Below, one piece after another: positions 26,578-36,553 of a stretch of 64,000 nucleotides of DNA (positions are counted from its first letter, which is position 1; every line of letters starts with the position of its first letter). The stretch is from Chitinophagaceae bacterium. Lineage in GTDB: Bacteria > Bacteroidota > Bacteroidia > Chitinophagales > Chitinophagaceae. Under the pieces are notes generated by a model. It saw only the letters and a list, made by a program, of their open reading frames with translations. It was not told where the DNA came from and searched no databases. Location of the stretch: NCBI GenBank assembly GCA_028288595.1, contig JAQBNK010000027.1:1-64000 (forward strand). The letters run 5' to 3'. Both the position numbers and the translations under genes were made by a program.

Positions 26578-27450
26578 ATGAAAGTAACCGGCTTCACGTT
26601 TATAAAAAATGCAATAAAATACGACTTCCCCGTTGTTGAATCTATCCGTTCAATTCTTCCTTTATGCGATGAAGTTGTGGCAGCCGTTGGCGACTGCGAT
26701 GATAACACCAGAGAAATAATCGCATCCATCGATCCAAAAATAAAAATCATCGATACCGTTTGGGATAATCATTTAAGAGAAGGCGGAAAAGTACTTGCAG
26801 AAGAAACCAACAAGACTTTTAAAGCCATTAATGATAACAGTGACTGGTGCTTTTACATCCAGGGTGATGAAGTGCTTCATGAAAAGCATCATCTGCACGT
26901 ATATGAAGAAATGCAAAAGTGGAAGGATCATAAAAAAGTAGACGGCTTTCTTTTTAAGTACCGGCATTTTTATGGTTCTTACGATTATATAGGCGCCTCT
27001 TCCAAATGGTACAGGAACGAGATCAGGATCATCCGCAACGATAAATCGTTTTACTCTTATCGTGATGCGCAAGGCTTTAGGAAAGCAAACAATGAAAAAT
27101 TAAATGTTAAGGCGCTGGATGCTTATATTTATCATTACGGTTGGGTGAGAGAGCCTTCTGCCATGATGGCCAAGCTGGATAATTCGAGCCAGTTCTGGGG
27201 AGAAGACAAACCGTCTGAGAAAAACAAAACTATCTTTTCCGGCAGTTTCGATTATTCGCAGATAGACGCACTCGAAAAGTTTACCGGCTCACACCCCGCT
27301 GTGATGCTGCCGCGCATTCAAAAAGCTAACTGGCAATTTGATTACGATATCAGCTACAACAATTTAAAATGGAAGGACCGTTTAAAGAACACGATAGAAA
27401 AAATTACCGGCAAACGACCTTTCGATTATAAAAATTATAAACTGATCTGA
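26578..27450 (+). CDS. Family 2-type glycosyltransferase
   Basis: This 290-aa protein begins MKVTGFTFIKNAIKYDFPVV and continues with the nucleotide-sugar fold (CDEVVAAVGDCDDNT, about residue 35). An acidic GDEVLHE segment near residue 98 may be the metal-binding DxD equivalent. Substrate is unknown. It marks the return to conserved chromosome after the decayed island and precedes an ABC exporter by 32 bases on the same strand. Confidence 0.85.
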   Translation: MKVTGFTFIKNAIKYDFPVVESIRSILPLCDEVVAAVGDCDDNTREIIASIDPKIKIIDTVWDNHLREGGKVLAEETNKTFKAINDNSDWCFYIQGDEVLHEKHHLHVYEEMQKWKDHKKVDGFLFKYRHFYGSYDYIGASSKWYRNEIRIIRNDKSFYSYRDAQGFRKANNEKLNVKALDAYIYHYGWVREPSAMMAKLDNSSQFWGEDKPSEKNKTIFSGSFDYSQIDALEKFTGSHPAVMLPRIQKANWQFDYDISYNNLKWKDRLKNTIEKITGKRPFDYKNYKLI

Positions 27451-27482
27451 CCAGGTCATAGGCCTTAAAATATTATATCTAA

Positions 27483-29282
27483 ATGAAACTTCTTTTACAA
27501 TATCTGAAACCTTACAAAGCCTTAATAGCAGTAGCACTTTTGCTGGCAGCTATTAACCAGACCTTTTCCATGTTCGACCCCATGATCTTTGGAAAACTGA
27601 TCGATTATTTTGCGAACAATCCACACGTAGATAAAATAACGGGGAAGCCAAGAAATGAACATGAATTCATTATGGGTGTGATGGTGTACCTGGGCTTCCT
27701 GGTAGGCACCGCAATGATCAGCCGCGTGGCGAAAGCTTTCCAGGACTACACGGTGAATGTTGTAATACAGAAATTTGGCGCCAAGATTTTTACAGACGGG
27801 TTAAGACACAGCATGCGCCTGCCTTATGAAGATTTCGAAGATCAGCGCAGCGGTGAAACATTATCCATTCTTACAAAAGTGCGCTCTGATACAGAGCGTT
27901 TCATCAGCAGTTTCATCAATGTACTTTTCGGTGTACTGGTTGCTATTGTATTTATCAGTATTTATGCTACTCAAAGACACTGGTCCATTGTTCCGATCTA
28001 TTTAGTCGGAACCTTTTTAATCGGCATTGTAACAAGTGTATTAAGCCGTAAGATCAAAGTGATTCAAAAAAATATTGTAAAAGAAACCACCTCTCTTGCA
28101 GGCACAACAACCGAATCGTTAAGAAATATTGAACTCGTAAAAAGCCTGGGATTAACTGACCAGGAAATTAATCGTCTAAACAACAATACTTATAAAATTC
28201 TCGGACTGGAATTACGGAAAGTAAAAAGTATCCGTACGCTTAGTTTCATCCAGGGAACAATGGTAAACCTGTTGAGGCAGGTGATCACTTTTACTTTGAT
28301 GTGGCTGATCTTTAAAAATGTACTCACCACCGGTGAACTGATCGCATTACAGTTTTACAGCTTTTTTATTTTTGGCCCGCTGCAGGAGATCGGAAATATT
28401 ATTCTTGCATACCGTGAAGCAGAGGCTTCATTAAATAACTTTCATAACCTGATGGAAAAGAAAGTAGATCCGGTTCCTTTAAAGCCAAGAGCTGTGGGTA
28501 TGATAGAGGAACTTGAATTCGAAGGCATTTCTTTTCAGCATCGCACTGCACAGTTTAAGGCCCTTGATAATATTTCGTTCAATGTAACAAAAGGAGAAAC
28601 CATTGCATTTGTTGGCCCCTCGGGCTCCGGTAAAAGCACACTCGTAAAACTGCTGGTGGGATTATACAGGGCACAAGAGGGAAATATTTTTTATAACGGT
28701 ATTAAAGGAAATGAAATAAGTTTTGATGAATTGCGGGAACAGATCGGCTTCGTAACACAGGACACACAATTGTTTGCCGGCACTATAAAAGAAAATTTAT
28801 TGTTCGTTGCTCCGGGCGCTACCGATGATGAAGTTACAGACGCACTCTATAAAGCTAGTTGCCAGAATTTGCTGAGCCGTGCCGGAAAAGGCATCGAGTC
28901 GCTTATTGGCGAGGGCGGACTAAAACTAAGCGGTGGAGAAAAACAGCGCCTTAGTATTGCCCGTTCTTTACTTCGTCATCCGCATCTTTTAATTTTCGAT
29001 GAAGCCACTTCCTCACTCGATTCAATTACCGAAGAAGAAATTACGAGTACAATAAAAAATATTTCTGCAGCAAAAGAACAGATCACTGTTTTAATTGCGC
29101 ATCGCTTAAGCACTATCATGCATGCAGATCGCATCTACGTGTTAGAGCGTGGGCGTGTAATTGAAACCGGAACACATTACTCGCTACTCGAAGAAAAAGG
29201 ATTGTATTACGCTATGTGGCGCCAGCAAATAGGCGAACGCAAGTTTGCTGCGCAGGCAGTAGCAGCGCCATCGTCGAATTAG
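27483..29282 (+). CDS. ABC exporter, fused permease and ATPase
   Basis: This 599-aa half-transporter has six N-terminal transmembrane helices (about residues 1-310) and a C-terminal nucleotide-binding domain. That domain contains Walker A GPSGSGKST (about 380), signature LSGGEKQR (about 482), Walker B LLIFDEATSSLDS (about 505) and the switch His in IAHRLST. It works as a dimer and exports lipid, peptide or drug; the substrate cannot be told. It follows the glycosyltransferase, suggesting an envelope polysaccharide or lipid role. Confidence 0.94.
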   Translation: MKLLLQYLKPYKALIAVALLLAAINQTFSMFDPMIFGKLIDYFANNPHVDKITGKPRNEHEFIMGVMVYLGFLVGTAMISRVAKAFQDYTVNVVIQKFGAKIFTDGLRHSMRLPYEDFEDQRSGETLSILTKVRSDTERFISSFINVLFGVLVAIVFISIYATQRHWSIVPIYLVGTFLIGIVTSVLSRKIKVIQKNIVKETTSLAGTTTESLRNIELVKSLGLTDQEINRLNNNTYKILGLELRKVKSIRTLSFIQGTMVNLLRQVITFTLMWLIFKNVLTTGELIALQFYSFFIFGPLQEIGNIILAYREAEASLNNFHNLMEKKVDPVPLKPRAVGMIEELEFEGISFQHRTAQFKALDNISFNVTKGETIAFVGPSGSGKSTLVKLLVGLYRAQEGNIFYNGIKGNEISFDELREQIGFVTQDTQLFAGTIKENLLFVAPGATDDEVTDALYKASCQNLLSRAGKGIESLIGEGGLKLSGGEKQRLSIARSLLRHPHLLIFDEATSSLDSITEEEITSTIKNISAAKEQITVLIAHRLSTIMHADRIYVLERGRVIETGTHYSLLEEKGLYYAMWRQQIGERKFAAQAVAAPSSN

Positions 29283-29401
29283 TTGGCGGTTGGTAGTTGG
29301 CGAATACAAATTCCCTATTTATAAAAGATGCCATGAAAGATAATATACAAGCATTATCCTTCGTGGCATCTTCTTCATTGGCCAACTGTCAACGGCCAAC
29401 T
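29281..29401. repeat. Nested inverted repeat between two converging genes
   Basis: The outer arms carry AGTTGGCGGTTGGTAGTTGGC (in part, 29281-29301) and GGCCAACTGTCAACGGCCAAC (in part, 29380-29400), the family seen at 18.4 kb. The inner hairpin pairs AAGATGCCATGAAAGATAAT (29325-29344) with ATTATCCTTCGTGGCATCTT (29353-29372), a near-perfect 20-bp stem. It probably also acts as a bidirectional terminator, since the ABC exporter and the TonB receptor end here. Confidence 0.75.
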
Positions 29402-31823
29402 AACGCTTATGAAACACCATCGGCACATGCACTTTAAAACTGATATTCCGGCCCATATTAAAAACGCCCTGGCGACCGGTCCTGTTATTTACATCCGTAT
29501 ATTTTAACCTGCTTAAATGGTTTTGATAAGCCACATCTGTCAGATTATTTCCTGCAATATGAATGCTGAAAATGGTTTTTCCTTTTGATGTGATATCTGT
29601 ACCTACTGCAGCGTTCATCACCCAGTAGGAAGGAGTTGCAGTTTCTGTATTGTAACCTGTGAAGGGACGCGTTTGAGCGAAAGTGTAATCACTCTGCAAA
29701 CTGAAATATAAATTTCTCATACCATTGCCCCTCGGCAAAAAATTTCCTTTTAATTCACCAATATACCTTGCTGCGGGAATCAACGGTAAATTTTCAGAGC
29801 CGCCTATAGGCCCGGTAAATTGCGCATGTGTATAAGAAAAAATGTTTTGGAAATGCAGCCAGTCTAAGGGATGCGGATGAATATCAAAGTTTGCTTCTAT
29901 CCCATAAAGATTAGCGGTATGCTGCGCAAAACGAAATACATTAAATGCATCGCCGGTGGCAGGATCAACCAAAATAGAATCAGCGCCTGCTTTGTTGAGT
30001 ACATTTTGATAAAAAAGAAAATTACTGATGTGATTATAGTATGCGGTTGCTAAAAAGCTAACATGTTCAGAAATAATTTCTACACCCGCATCGAACTGTG
30101 TACTCGTTTCAGATTTCAGATTCCGGTTTCCTACTTCATAACGGTTTGTTCCTTCATGCGCACCATTGCTTCCTAACTCTGCCAGATTAGGTGCACGAAA
30201 ACCTCTTGCGAGGTTTGCTTTCAAAGTTACATTTTGAGAAGCCTGGTAACTAATACCAGCGCTACCGGAAACATTAGAAAAATCTTTCTGAAAAGCAGTG
30301 AATTTTACATCAGTGCCCTCCATCATCTGGTGACTGTTAACATGACGATTATCAAAGCGAATACCGCCGCTGATAGTAGTCTTAGGATTACTATACTGGG
30401 TGAAAACAAATCCCCCGATATCAAAAAGATCATAATTGGGAATAATGGCTTCGTCGGTTCTGTTTGTATTCGATTGAGCCATTCCTGATAAACCGATACT
30501 TGTTTTCCAGTAAAGTTTTACCGGCAAATGATAGATCGCATCGTAGTTAAAAGTTTTCAGGTCGAAGAAGGCAGTCGGATCATCGCTATTGGCAGCATCA
30601 CCAAATTCCTGTCTCCTGTTTCTCTGATAACCTGCCGTTATATCCAGCCGCGTTTTTTCAAAATTGAAAGTATTCTCCAAGCCAATCTTAAAATGCCTGA
30701 TACGCTGGTAAGGTACCATCGGATCGCTTGAATTAAAATCAGCAGTAGTTGCCACACTTTCGGTGCCATTTGCATTTTGTTTTAAAAATGCGCCTGTAAC
30801 AGAATCCCTTGCTCCTTCCACTATTCCAAGATGCTGATCGAAACTGCTCACGATTAAATTGCTATGTCCCCAGCTACCATTATAACCCATCATTCCTGCA
30901 ACATCAAAATTTTTGAATTTAGAATTAAAAACACGGCCATCATATTTATTCTTATAATCTGCTGCTGCTTTATAACTGCCATTCAATCCCCAGGTAAAAC
31001 CATTATGAGTCGAAGCTACATCGCCATAAAAAGCCCTTAATTTATTATTGGTTTGGTACTCGCTGATAATATTAGCATTGGTCGTTCCTTCAGCTACCGG
31101 TGCGAATTGCTGTATGTTGATAACACCCGCGAGTGCATCACTTCCATAAATAAGTGATGCAGGACCTTTCAGTACTTCAATACGCTTCACACTATAATCA
31201 TCTATTTCAATTCCATGTTCATCTCCCCATTGTTGACCTTCCAGCCTTAATCCATCACTAATTGTAACAACCCGGTTATATCCCAGTCCGCGAATAAAAG
31301 GTTTGGAAATGGCAGGTCCTGTTGTCACCGCATTCACACCGGGAACTGTTTTAGTTAATGCATCTATTACATTGGTTGAAGAAACATTCAGTAGGTCTGT
31401 CCTTTTTACAACTGTTACGGGCTGTGGTGATCTTCTTGAACTGATTGCACTGGTAACACCGGTAACAATAACTGCTTCCTGTTCAACCACGCTTTGTTGC
31501 AATGCAAAATCATGCGTTGTATTACCAGTTACTTCCACTGTTTCTACAAGCGTCTTATACCCTGAATAAGAAACCTCGATAGTGTATTTACCATTTTTAA
31601 GCAAAGGCGTTGCAAACCTGCCATCGTTATTAGCAATTGCTCCTGTTTTCAGATCATGGATATAAATGGTAGCGCCTCCCAAAGGGAGAGCCGTTTTAGC
31701 ATCGGTAACGGTACCCGATAAAATGCCATTTTCAATATCTTTTTTAGCTGATTTATCCGATGAATAAGCCCGTAGCTGGGTGAAAACAACGAAAAGAAGT
31801 AAAAGGGGGTATATCTTTTTCAT
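29400..31823 (-). CDS. TonB-dependent outer-membrane receptor
   Basis: This 807-aa receptor has a signal peptide (ending near residue 19), a carboxypeptidase-regulatory-like domain (about 33-110) and a plug with RSPQPVTVVKRTDLL (about 130). The plug continues through RGLGYNRVVTISDG to GPASLIYGSDALAGVINI (about 218-235), and then a 22-strand barrel. The substrate is not certain. Two related inverted GCAAC/GTTGC motifs overlap its promoter. These resemble Fur-family (possibly Zur) sites, which would fit a metal receptor. The ORF is complete. Confidence 0.93.
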   Translation of the reverse strand: MKKIYPLLLLFVVFTQLRAYSSDKSAKKDIENGILSGTVTDAKTALPLGGATIYIHDLKTGAIANNDGRFATPLLKNGKYTIEVSYSGYKTLVETVEVTGNTTHDFALQQSVVEQEAVIVTGVTSAISSRRSPQPVTVVKRTDLLNVSSTNVIDALTKTVPGVNAVTTGPAISKPFIRGLGYNRVVTISDGLRLEGQQWGDEHGIEIDDYSVKRIEVLKGPASLIYGSDALAGVINIQQFAPVAEGTTNANIISEYQTNNKLRAFYGDVASTHNGFTWGLNGSYKAAADYKNKYDGRVFNSKFKNFDVAGMMGYNGSWGHSNLIVSSFDQHLGIVEGARDSVTGAFLKQNANGTESVATTADFNSSDPMVPYQRIRHFKIGLENTFNFEKTRLDITAGYQRNRRQEFGDAANSDDPTAFFDLKTFNYDAIYHLPVKLYWKTSIGLSGMAQSNTNRTDEAIIPNYDLFDIGGFVFTQYSNPKTTISGGIRFDNRHVNSHQMMEGTDVKFTAFQKDFSNVSGSAGISYQASQNVTLKANLARGFRAPNLAELGSNGAHEGTNRYEVGNRNLKSETSTQFDAGVEIISEHVSFLATAYYNHISNFLFYQNVLNKAGADSILVDPATGDAFNVFRFAQHTANLYGIEANFDIHPHPLDWLHFQNIFSYTHAQFTGPIGGSENLPLIPAARYIGELKGNFLPRGNGMRNLYFSLQSDYTFAQTRPFTGYNTETATPSYWVMNAAVGTDITSKGKTIFSIHIAGNNLTDVAYQNHLSRLKYTDVNNRTGRQGVFNMGRNISFKVHVPMVFHKR

Positions 31824-31828
31824 AATTT

Positions 31829-31881
31829 GTTACGCTGTTGCAAATATATAACCATAAAATCAAAATATGCAACAGTATTGC
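31829..31881 (-). promoter_or_regulatory. Promoter with paired operator-like motifs
   Basis: The minus strand shows TATATTTG (31848-31841), a match to the TAnnTTTG -7 consensus, about 18 bases upstream of the receptor start. Two copies of one word in opposite orientation, GTTACGCTGTTGC (31829-31841) and GCAACAGTATTGC (31869-31881), overlap the -7 and -33 areas. The second is itself a GCAA...TTGC palindrome. A metal-responsive repressor is the simplest reading; this is inferred, not shown. Confidence 0.5.
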
Positions 31882-31978
31882 AAAAATTTTTTTCTGGTTA
31901 TAACAATAAAGAAGTGCAGCAATTAGGCGAAAAAATTGTCTAACTTTAGAGGTAACACCTAAAAGTATTACCTGATAA

Positions 31979-32557
31979 ATGACTGAAGAAGCCTTGATAA
32001 CCGGCTGTCTGCAAAACGATCCGTCCGCACAAAGGGAATTATACAACCGGTATAGTCCTAAAATGCTTTCGGTATGCTATCGTTTTTCGCAGAGTCGTGA
32101 AGATGCGGAAGATATGTTGCAGGAAGGGTTTATCAAAGTTTTCACCCAGATGCATTCTTTTCAAAATAAGGGTGCATTCGAGGGCTGGATAAGAAGAATT
32201 GTTGTGCACACCTGTATTAACCAGTTGAAGAAGCACAAGAAATTCAATGAGAACGTAGATCTGGAATATGCGACGAATGTTTATGTGAGAGAAGATGCCG
32301 TTCCGGCGCTTATGCAAGCCAAGCAAGTAATAGAATGCATAAGACTGCTGCCAGTAGGTTACAGGACTGTTTTAAACCTTTACGCAATTGAAGGTTACAG
32401 TCATAAAGAGATTGGTGACATGCTTGATATAGAAGAAAGTACCAGCAGAAGCCAATATACCAGGGCCAAAGCGATGTTGGAAAGTATATTGATCAGGAAG
32501 AGGATAATCGAAAAACCTAAAACTGATTTCCAATGGATGGCTGCCTTGAAAAGATAA
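31979..32557 (+). CDS. ECF-type RNA polymerase sigma factor
   Basis: This 192-aa sigma-70-family protein has region 2 (LYNRYSPKMLSVCYRFSQSR, about residue 22, and AEDMLQEGFIKVF, about 45). Region 4 follows (LPVGYRTVLNLYAIEGYSHKEIG, in parts, about 120-150). It is typical of the Bacteroidetes ECF group. It is 16 bases upstream of a membrane/barrel protein and divergent from the TonB receptor, although the receptor promoter does not show an obvious ECF site. Confidence 0.93.
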   Translation: MTEEALITGCLQNDPSAQRELYNRYSPKMLSVCYRFSQSREDAEDMLQEGFIKVFTQMHSFQNKGAFEGWIRRIVVHTCINQLKKHKKFNENVDLEYATNVYVREDAVPALMQAKQVIECIRLLPVGYRTVLNLYAIEGYSHKEIGDMLDIEESTSRSQYTRAKAMLESILIRKRIIEKPKTDFQWMAALKR

Positions 32558-32572
32558 CCGAATTAACAGACA

Positions 32573-33946
32573 ATGAGGAACCGGCAAAATACAGATGAAT
32601 TTGAGGACTACCTGCAGCGACAGGCTGAGCATCACAGGATGTATCCTTCCGGTTTTTTGTGGAACAATATCCGCGAATCGCTTCATGGAAAACCCAAATG
32701 GCCTGCACTAACTTATATTGCTTTATCTATTATTGTCACGCTGATTGTTACTACCATTTTGCTTGATCCTAATAAAAATCCATTACAAACATCTTCCCGC
32801 AACATTTCAAAAAATGTTTCACCCAAAGGCTCACTTGAAGAACATATTTCTGCAGCCTATCTAACCCGCAGCACTATCAATAAAGTGAATTATTCACAGG
32901 CTGTCGCCGCTGTAAATGCTGTTAATATTCAACCCCAGCAATTTCTCCAGGAAACAATTGTTGCCAGGCCCTCCTCAAAAAATACTTTCCAGGATAATAG
33001 TCTTTCTTTTGTTGCTGCGTCAGCATTAAAACCCAACCTGATCTTCATGCAGGGTACTGAAGCAGTTGTACACAAGGATGAAGCTGCTGCGATAAATGAT
33101 CTCACACTTGCAGTAAAAGAAGTGCAAAACGAATCAGGAAATGGTGGTTTAAAGCAAATTACTGAAGAAGAGAAAATGACCTATTTCCCTGTTGTAGTCC
33201 TTACAAACAGAAAGAAAACTTCGCGCTGGGAATGGCAGGCACATATAACACCTTCAGCTAGTTATAGAAGGCTGGTTGATGAAAATCATAGCACTCCCAA
33301 GACATATGTAACAGCAGTGCCTGTTTCAGCTAATTATTCAATTGATGTAAACGATGTTGTCCGCCATAAACCAGGCATTGGAATGGAAGCGGGACTATCT
33401 GCAGGATTTCATCTGACCGAACAATTAATTATCAATGCAGGTCTTCAGTATAACGCTCACGGCTATGATATTGAAGCTTTCGCATATAAAACGGAACCTA
33501 CTGCAGTTACCCTTACAGGCGCAACTACCCAGACATTAATGAGCTTTTCACAATACAGGTTAACGGCCCTGGGTTATCCTATTCTTCTGAAAAACAGGTA
33601 TCATGAAATATCAATACCGGTTGGTGTAGAGTGGAGAGGAAATTTCAACAAAAGATTCGCATGGGGAATAGGCGCATCGGTTCAGCCTACTTATGTATTT
33701 AATAAAACTCCGTTTATCGTTACAACAAATTATAAGAGTTATACTGAAGGCACTAACCTGCTTCAAAATTTCAACATCAACACCAGTATCGAAACTTATC
33801 TAAGCTATAAAACCGGCAACCTTCGCTGGCAAATCGGACCCCAATTCCGCTATCAGCAATCTCCAACCTTTTCAAACAAATACCCTATCAGGGAATACCT
33901 GATGGATTATGGAGTTAAATTAGGTGTTACTAAAAGCTTCCGTTAA
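32573..33946 (+). CDS. Membrane protein with C-terminal barrel, sigma-factor partner
   Basis: This 457-aa protein has a short polar N-terminus (about residues 1-42), one transmembrane helix (about 43-65), a periplasmic linker to about 220 and a C-terminal region. The C-terminal region has outer-membrane barrel-like strands and a final KSFR. It is directly downstream of the sigma factor and is the likely anti-sigma/sensor partner. The combination of an inner-membrane helix and a barrel-type domain is unusual in general but recurs in Bacteroidetes. Function is inferred from context. Confidence 0.8.
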   Translation: MRNRQNTDEFEDYLQRQAEHHRMYPSGFLWNNIRESLHGKPKWPALTYIALSIIVTLIVTTILLDPNKNPLQTSSRNISKNVSPKGSLEEHISAAYLTRSTINKVNYSQAVAAVNAVNIQPQQFLQETIVARPSSKNTFQDNSLSFVAASALKPNLIFMQGTEAVVHKDEAAAINDLTLAVKEVQNESGNGGLKQITEEEKMTYFPVVVLTNRKKTSRWEWQAHITPSASYRRLVDENHSTPKTYVTAVPVSANYSIDVNDVVRHKPGIGMEAGLSAGFHLTEQLIINAGLQYNAHGYDIEAFAYKTEPTAVTLTGATTQTLMSFSQYRLTALGYPILLKNRYHEISIPVGVEWRGNFNKRFAWGIGASVQPTYVFNKTPFIVTTNYKSYTEGTNLLQNFNINTSIETYLSYKTGNLRWQIGPQFRYQQSPTFSNKYPIREYLMDYGVKLGVTKSFR

Positions 33947-34011
33947 CCTTTTGTTTCATTAGTTCTGAATATTTTTGAGCAATGAAACCGAATTCCGGAA
34001 GCTCCATCCCA

Positions 34012-34581
34012 ATGAAAAATATGCTTCTGCTGACAGTTTGTTTTATGGCAAGCTGCCATGAAAAAATTAAGAGCCGCACATTTAATAATGACACCACTCT
34101 ATTTTATCCTGCCTCTTCTTTTATCGAAAATGAGATAAAGGATGTTAATGCAACGCCTTATTTCATTTACAAAGTCATTAAGCAAAATAATATCATCGAC
34201 TCTACCCCAGTCACGCTTATGACCTTTAATACCTTTGCGAAAAAATTTGTGTCGGTTAATATTACCGACCCGCACATAAAAAAATATTATAAAGAAACCA
34301 TTTTTCATGATGGCTCTACCGCCAGTATTATTTTTAGCTATGCTACTGATAACCCGGATCTTCCTGTTCAATCGGAAACTATCATGCTCAATGATGTGTC
34401 CCAACAGGTAAAACGTCTTTTCATCAACAAAAAACTTATTGCAGGAGACTCCGTAATTTTTGAAAAACTTTCATGGAAAGCAAACGAAAGTTTTTTAATT
34501 AATCGTATCATTCATGCCCGGGGAATAGAAAGAACAGAAGAAACAATGATCATCTGGAATAATAAAAATGATAAAAGATGA
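34012..34581 (+). CDS. Hypothetical lipoprotein
   Basis: This is a 189-aa lipoprotein (signal MKNMLLLTVCFMASC, with the Cys at about residue 15) followed by a beta-rich soluble domain. An upstream ATG at 33982 adds ten residues without any signal function; the one chosen has a GGAAG sequence about 12 bases upstream. Its stop codon overlaps the uvrC start by four bases (ATGA). No family was recognised. It forms an apparent operon with the sigma factor and uvrC. Confidence 0.75.
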   Translation: MKNMLLLTVCFMASCHEKIKSRTFNNDTTLFYPASSFIENEIKDVNATPYFIYKVIKQNNIIDSTPVTLMTFNTFAKKFVSVNITDPHIKKYYKETIFHDGSTASIIFSYATDNPDLPVQSETIMLNDVSQQVKRLFINKKLIAGDSVIFEKLSWKANESFLINRIIHARGIERTEETMIIWNNKNDKR

Positions 34582-36392
34582 CCCCGGAACAGTTTCAAAA
34601 GATAGCAGGCACTATTCCACCTGATGCAGGCATTTATAAATATTTTGACTCTGAAAACCAATTGCTGTACGTTGGTAAAGCTAAAAATCTCCGCAAGCGA
34701 GTAAGCTCCTATTTCAATAAAACATTTACCAATTATAAAACCCATGAACTTGTACAAAGAATACACAGGATAGAATTTACAATTGTGAATTCTGAACAGG
34801 ATGCTTTTCTTCTTGAAAACTCGCTGATCAAACAGTTTCAGCCAAGATTCAATATCAACCTCAAGGATGATAAAAGTTATCCGTTTATTGTCATCAAAAA
34901 CGAACCCTTCCCAAGAGTATTTTTAACAAGAAATAAAATAGATGACGGCTCCGAATACCTGGGACCTTTTACTTCCGCAGGCAAGGTGCGTGAGTTAATT
35001 AATTTTATTCGCCAATATATTCCGCTTCGAACCTGCAAGCTAAATCTTACTGAAACAAATATTTCAAAAGGGAAATTCAAGGTTTGCCTGGAATACCATT
35101 TGGGAAATTGCAAAGGGCCTTGTGAGGCCATACAATCTGCGCAAGACTATGCAGAGGGTCTACAGCAAATAAAACAAATGCTAAAGGGAAATCTCCAACC
35201 TGTTATTCATCGCTATAAAGTGCAAATGCAGCAATATGTTAGCAGCATGGAATTTGAAAAAGCTGAAGCGATCAAAAAAAAATTAGATCATCTTGAAAAT
35301 TACCAGGCCAGGTCAGTTGTTGTCAGCAGGCATCTTAGTAATGTTGACGTGTTTTCTATTTTCAAAGAACATACATATGCTTATGTAAATTATTTAAGGG
35401 TTGAAAACGGCACTATTGTTCAAACGCATACTGTAGAATTGGAAACACCCCTTGAAGAAGATGAAAAACAAGTTTTATCCTTTGCCATTATTTCTTTGAG
35501 AAGTGATTTTAATAGCAATTCAAACGAGATCATTGTTCCTGTTGAAATAGAATTGCCGCTACCCGGTATTACTGTAACCATACCTAAGGGGGGAGATAAA
35601 AAAAAGCTATTAGAATTGTCTGAAAGAAATGTTGAATATTTCAGACAGGAACTGCAGAAACAAAAAATTCTGAGATTGGAAACAAAATCAGATACAGAGA
35701 AAAAATCGGTTTTAAAACAACTTCAAAAAGATTTACAACTTAAAGAGGTACCCCTGCACATAGAGTGTTTCGATAATTCAAACTTCCAGGGTAGTTTCCC
35801 AGTATCAGCAATGGTTTGTTTTCAAAATGGTATCCCCAACAAAAACGAATACAGGCGCTTCAATGTAAAAACAGTAGATGGGATCAATGACTTTGCAACC
35901 ATGAAAGAGGTTGTTTACAGGCGATATAAGCGCCTTAGTGAAGAAAGCAAACCGCTTCCTGAATTAGTTATTATCGATGGCGGCAAGGGGCAATTAAGTG
36001 CTGCGGTAGAAAGTATAAATGAATTACACCTGCAAGGAAAAATGACATTGGTAGGACTGGCCAAAAACGAAGAAGAAATATTTTTTCCGGGTGATTCCCA
36101 GTCAATTAAACTTCCCTGGGATAGCGAAAGCCTGAAATTAATCAGGAGAATAAGGGATGAGGTACACCGCTTCGGCATTACTTTCCATAGAAACCAACGT
36201 TCAAGAGGTGTGTTCACAAATGAACTGGAAGGTATTGCCGGAATTGGAAAACAAACAGTCACGCAGTTGCTAAAAATTTTCAAATCTGTAAAAAATATCA
36301 GGCTTCAGTCAGAAGAAGAGCTAGCAAAGGTGATAGGGAAAGATAAAGCGATGAAAATACAGGCGTATTTGAAACAGCAAAATACCGGGTAA
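34578..36392 (+). CDS. uvrC: Excinuclease ABC subunit C
   Basis: This is the 604-aa UvrC of nucleotide excision repair. It has the N-terminal GIY-YIG nuclease (AGIYKYFDSENQLLYVGKAK, about residues 14-33) and a UVR motif (SMEFEKAEAIKKKLDHLE, about 215). The RNase H-like second nuclease shows IECFDNSNFQGS (about 395) and VIIDGGKGQ (about 465), and a C-terminal helix-hairpin-helix shows GIAGIGKQTV. Length and order are normal. It is coupled to the upstream lipoprotein gene. Confidence 0.97.
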   Translation: MTPEQFQKIAGTIPPDAGIYKYFDSENQLLYVGKAKNLRKRVSSYFNKTFTNYKTHELVQRIHRIEFTIVNSEQDAFLLENSLIKQFQPRFNINLKDDKSYPFIVIKNEPFPRVFLTRNKIDDGSEYLGPFTSAGKVRELINFIRQYIPLRTCKLNLTETNISKGKFKVCLEYHLGNCKGPCEAIQSAQDYAEGLQQIKQMLKGNLQPVIHRYKVQMQQYVSSMEFEKAEAIKKKLDHLENYQARSVVVSRHLSNVDVFSIFKEHTYAYVNYLRVENGTIVQTHTVELETPLEEDEKQVLSFAIISLRSDFNSNSNEIIVPVEIELPLPGITVTIPKGGDKKKLLELSERNVEYFRQELQKQKILRLETKSDTEKKSVLKQLQKDLQLKEVPLHIECFDNSNFQGSFPVSAMVCFQNGIPNKNEYRRFNVKTVDGINDFATMKEVVYRRYKRLSEESKPLPELVIIDGGKGQLSAAVESINELHLQGKMTLVGLAKNEEEIFFPGDSQSIKLPWDSESLKLIRRIRDEVHRFGITFHRNQRSRGVFTNELEGIAGIGKQTVTQLLKIFKSVKNIRLQSEEELAKVIGKDKAMKIQAYLKQQNTG

Positions 36393-36426
36393 AAAAAAGG
36401 GGCCTGGATGAAAATCCTGCCCCGTT
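36391..36426. terminator. Bidirectional terminator between uvrC and gldN
   Basis: AAAAAAAGGGGCCTGGAT pairs with ATCCTGCCCCGTTTT around GAAA; the GGGGC/GCCCC core and ATCC/GGAT arms form the stem. It lies immediately after the uvrC stop and upstream of the end of gldN, so it can serve both converging genes. Confidence 0.8.
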
Positions 36427-36553
36427 TTAAAATCCAATATCCTATGAAAAACCGAAGCGAAGTTAACCAAATTATAATAATCGGCAACTTTTCGCTAAGA
36501 ATTTTATAAAACTGTCTAACTAGCCAATAAAAACACCAGATACCGGGGCTTTT

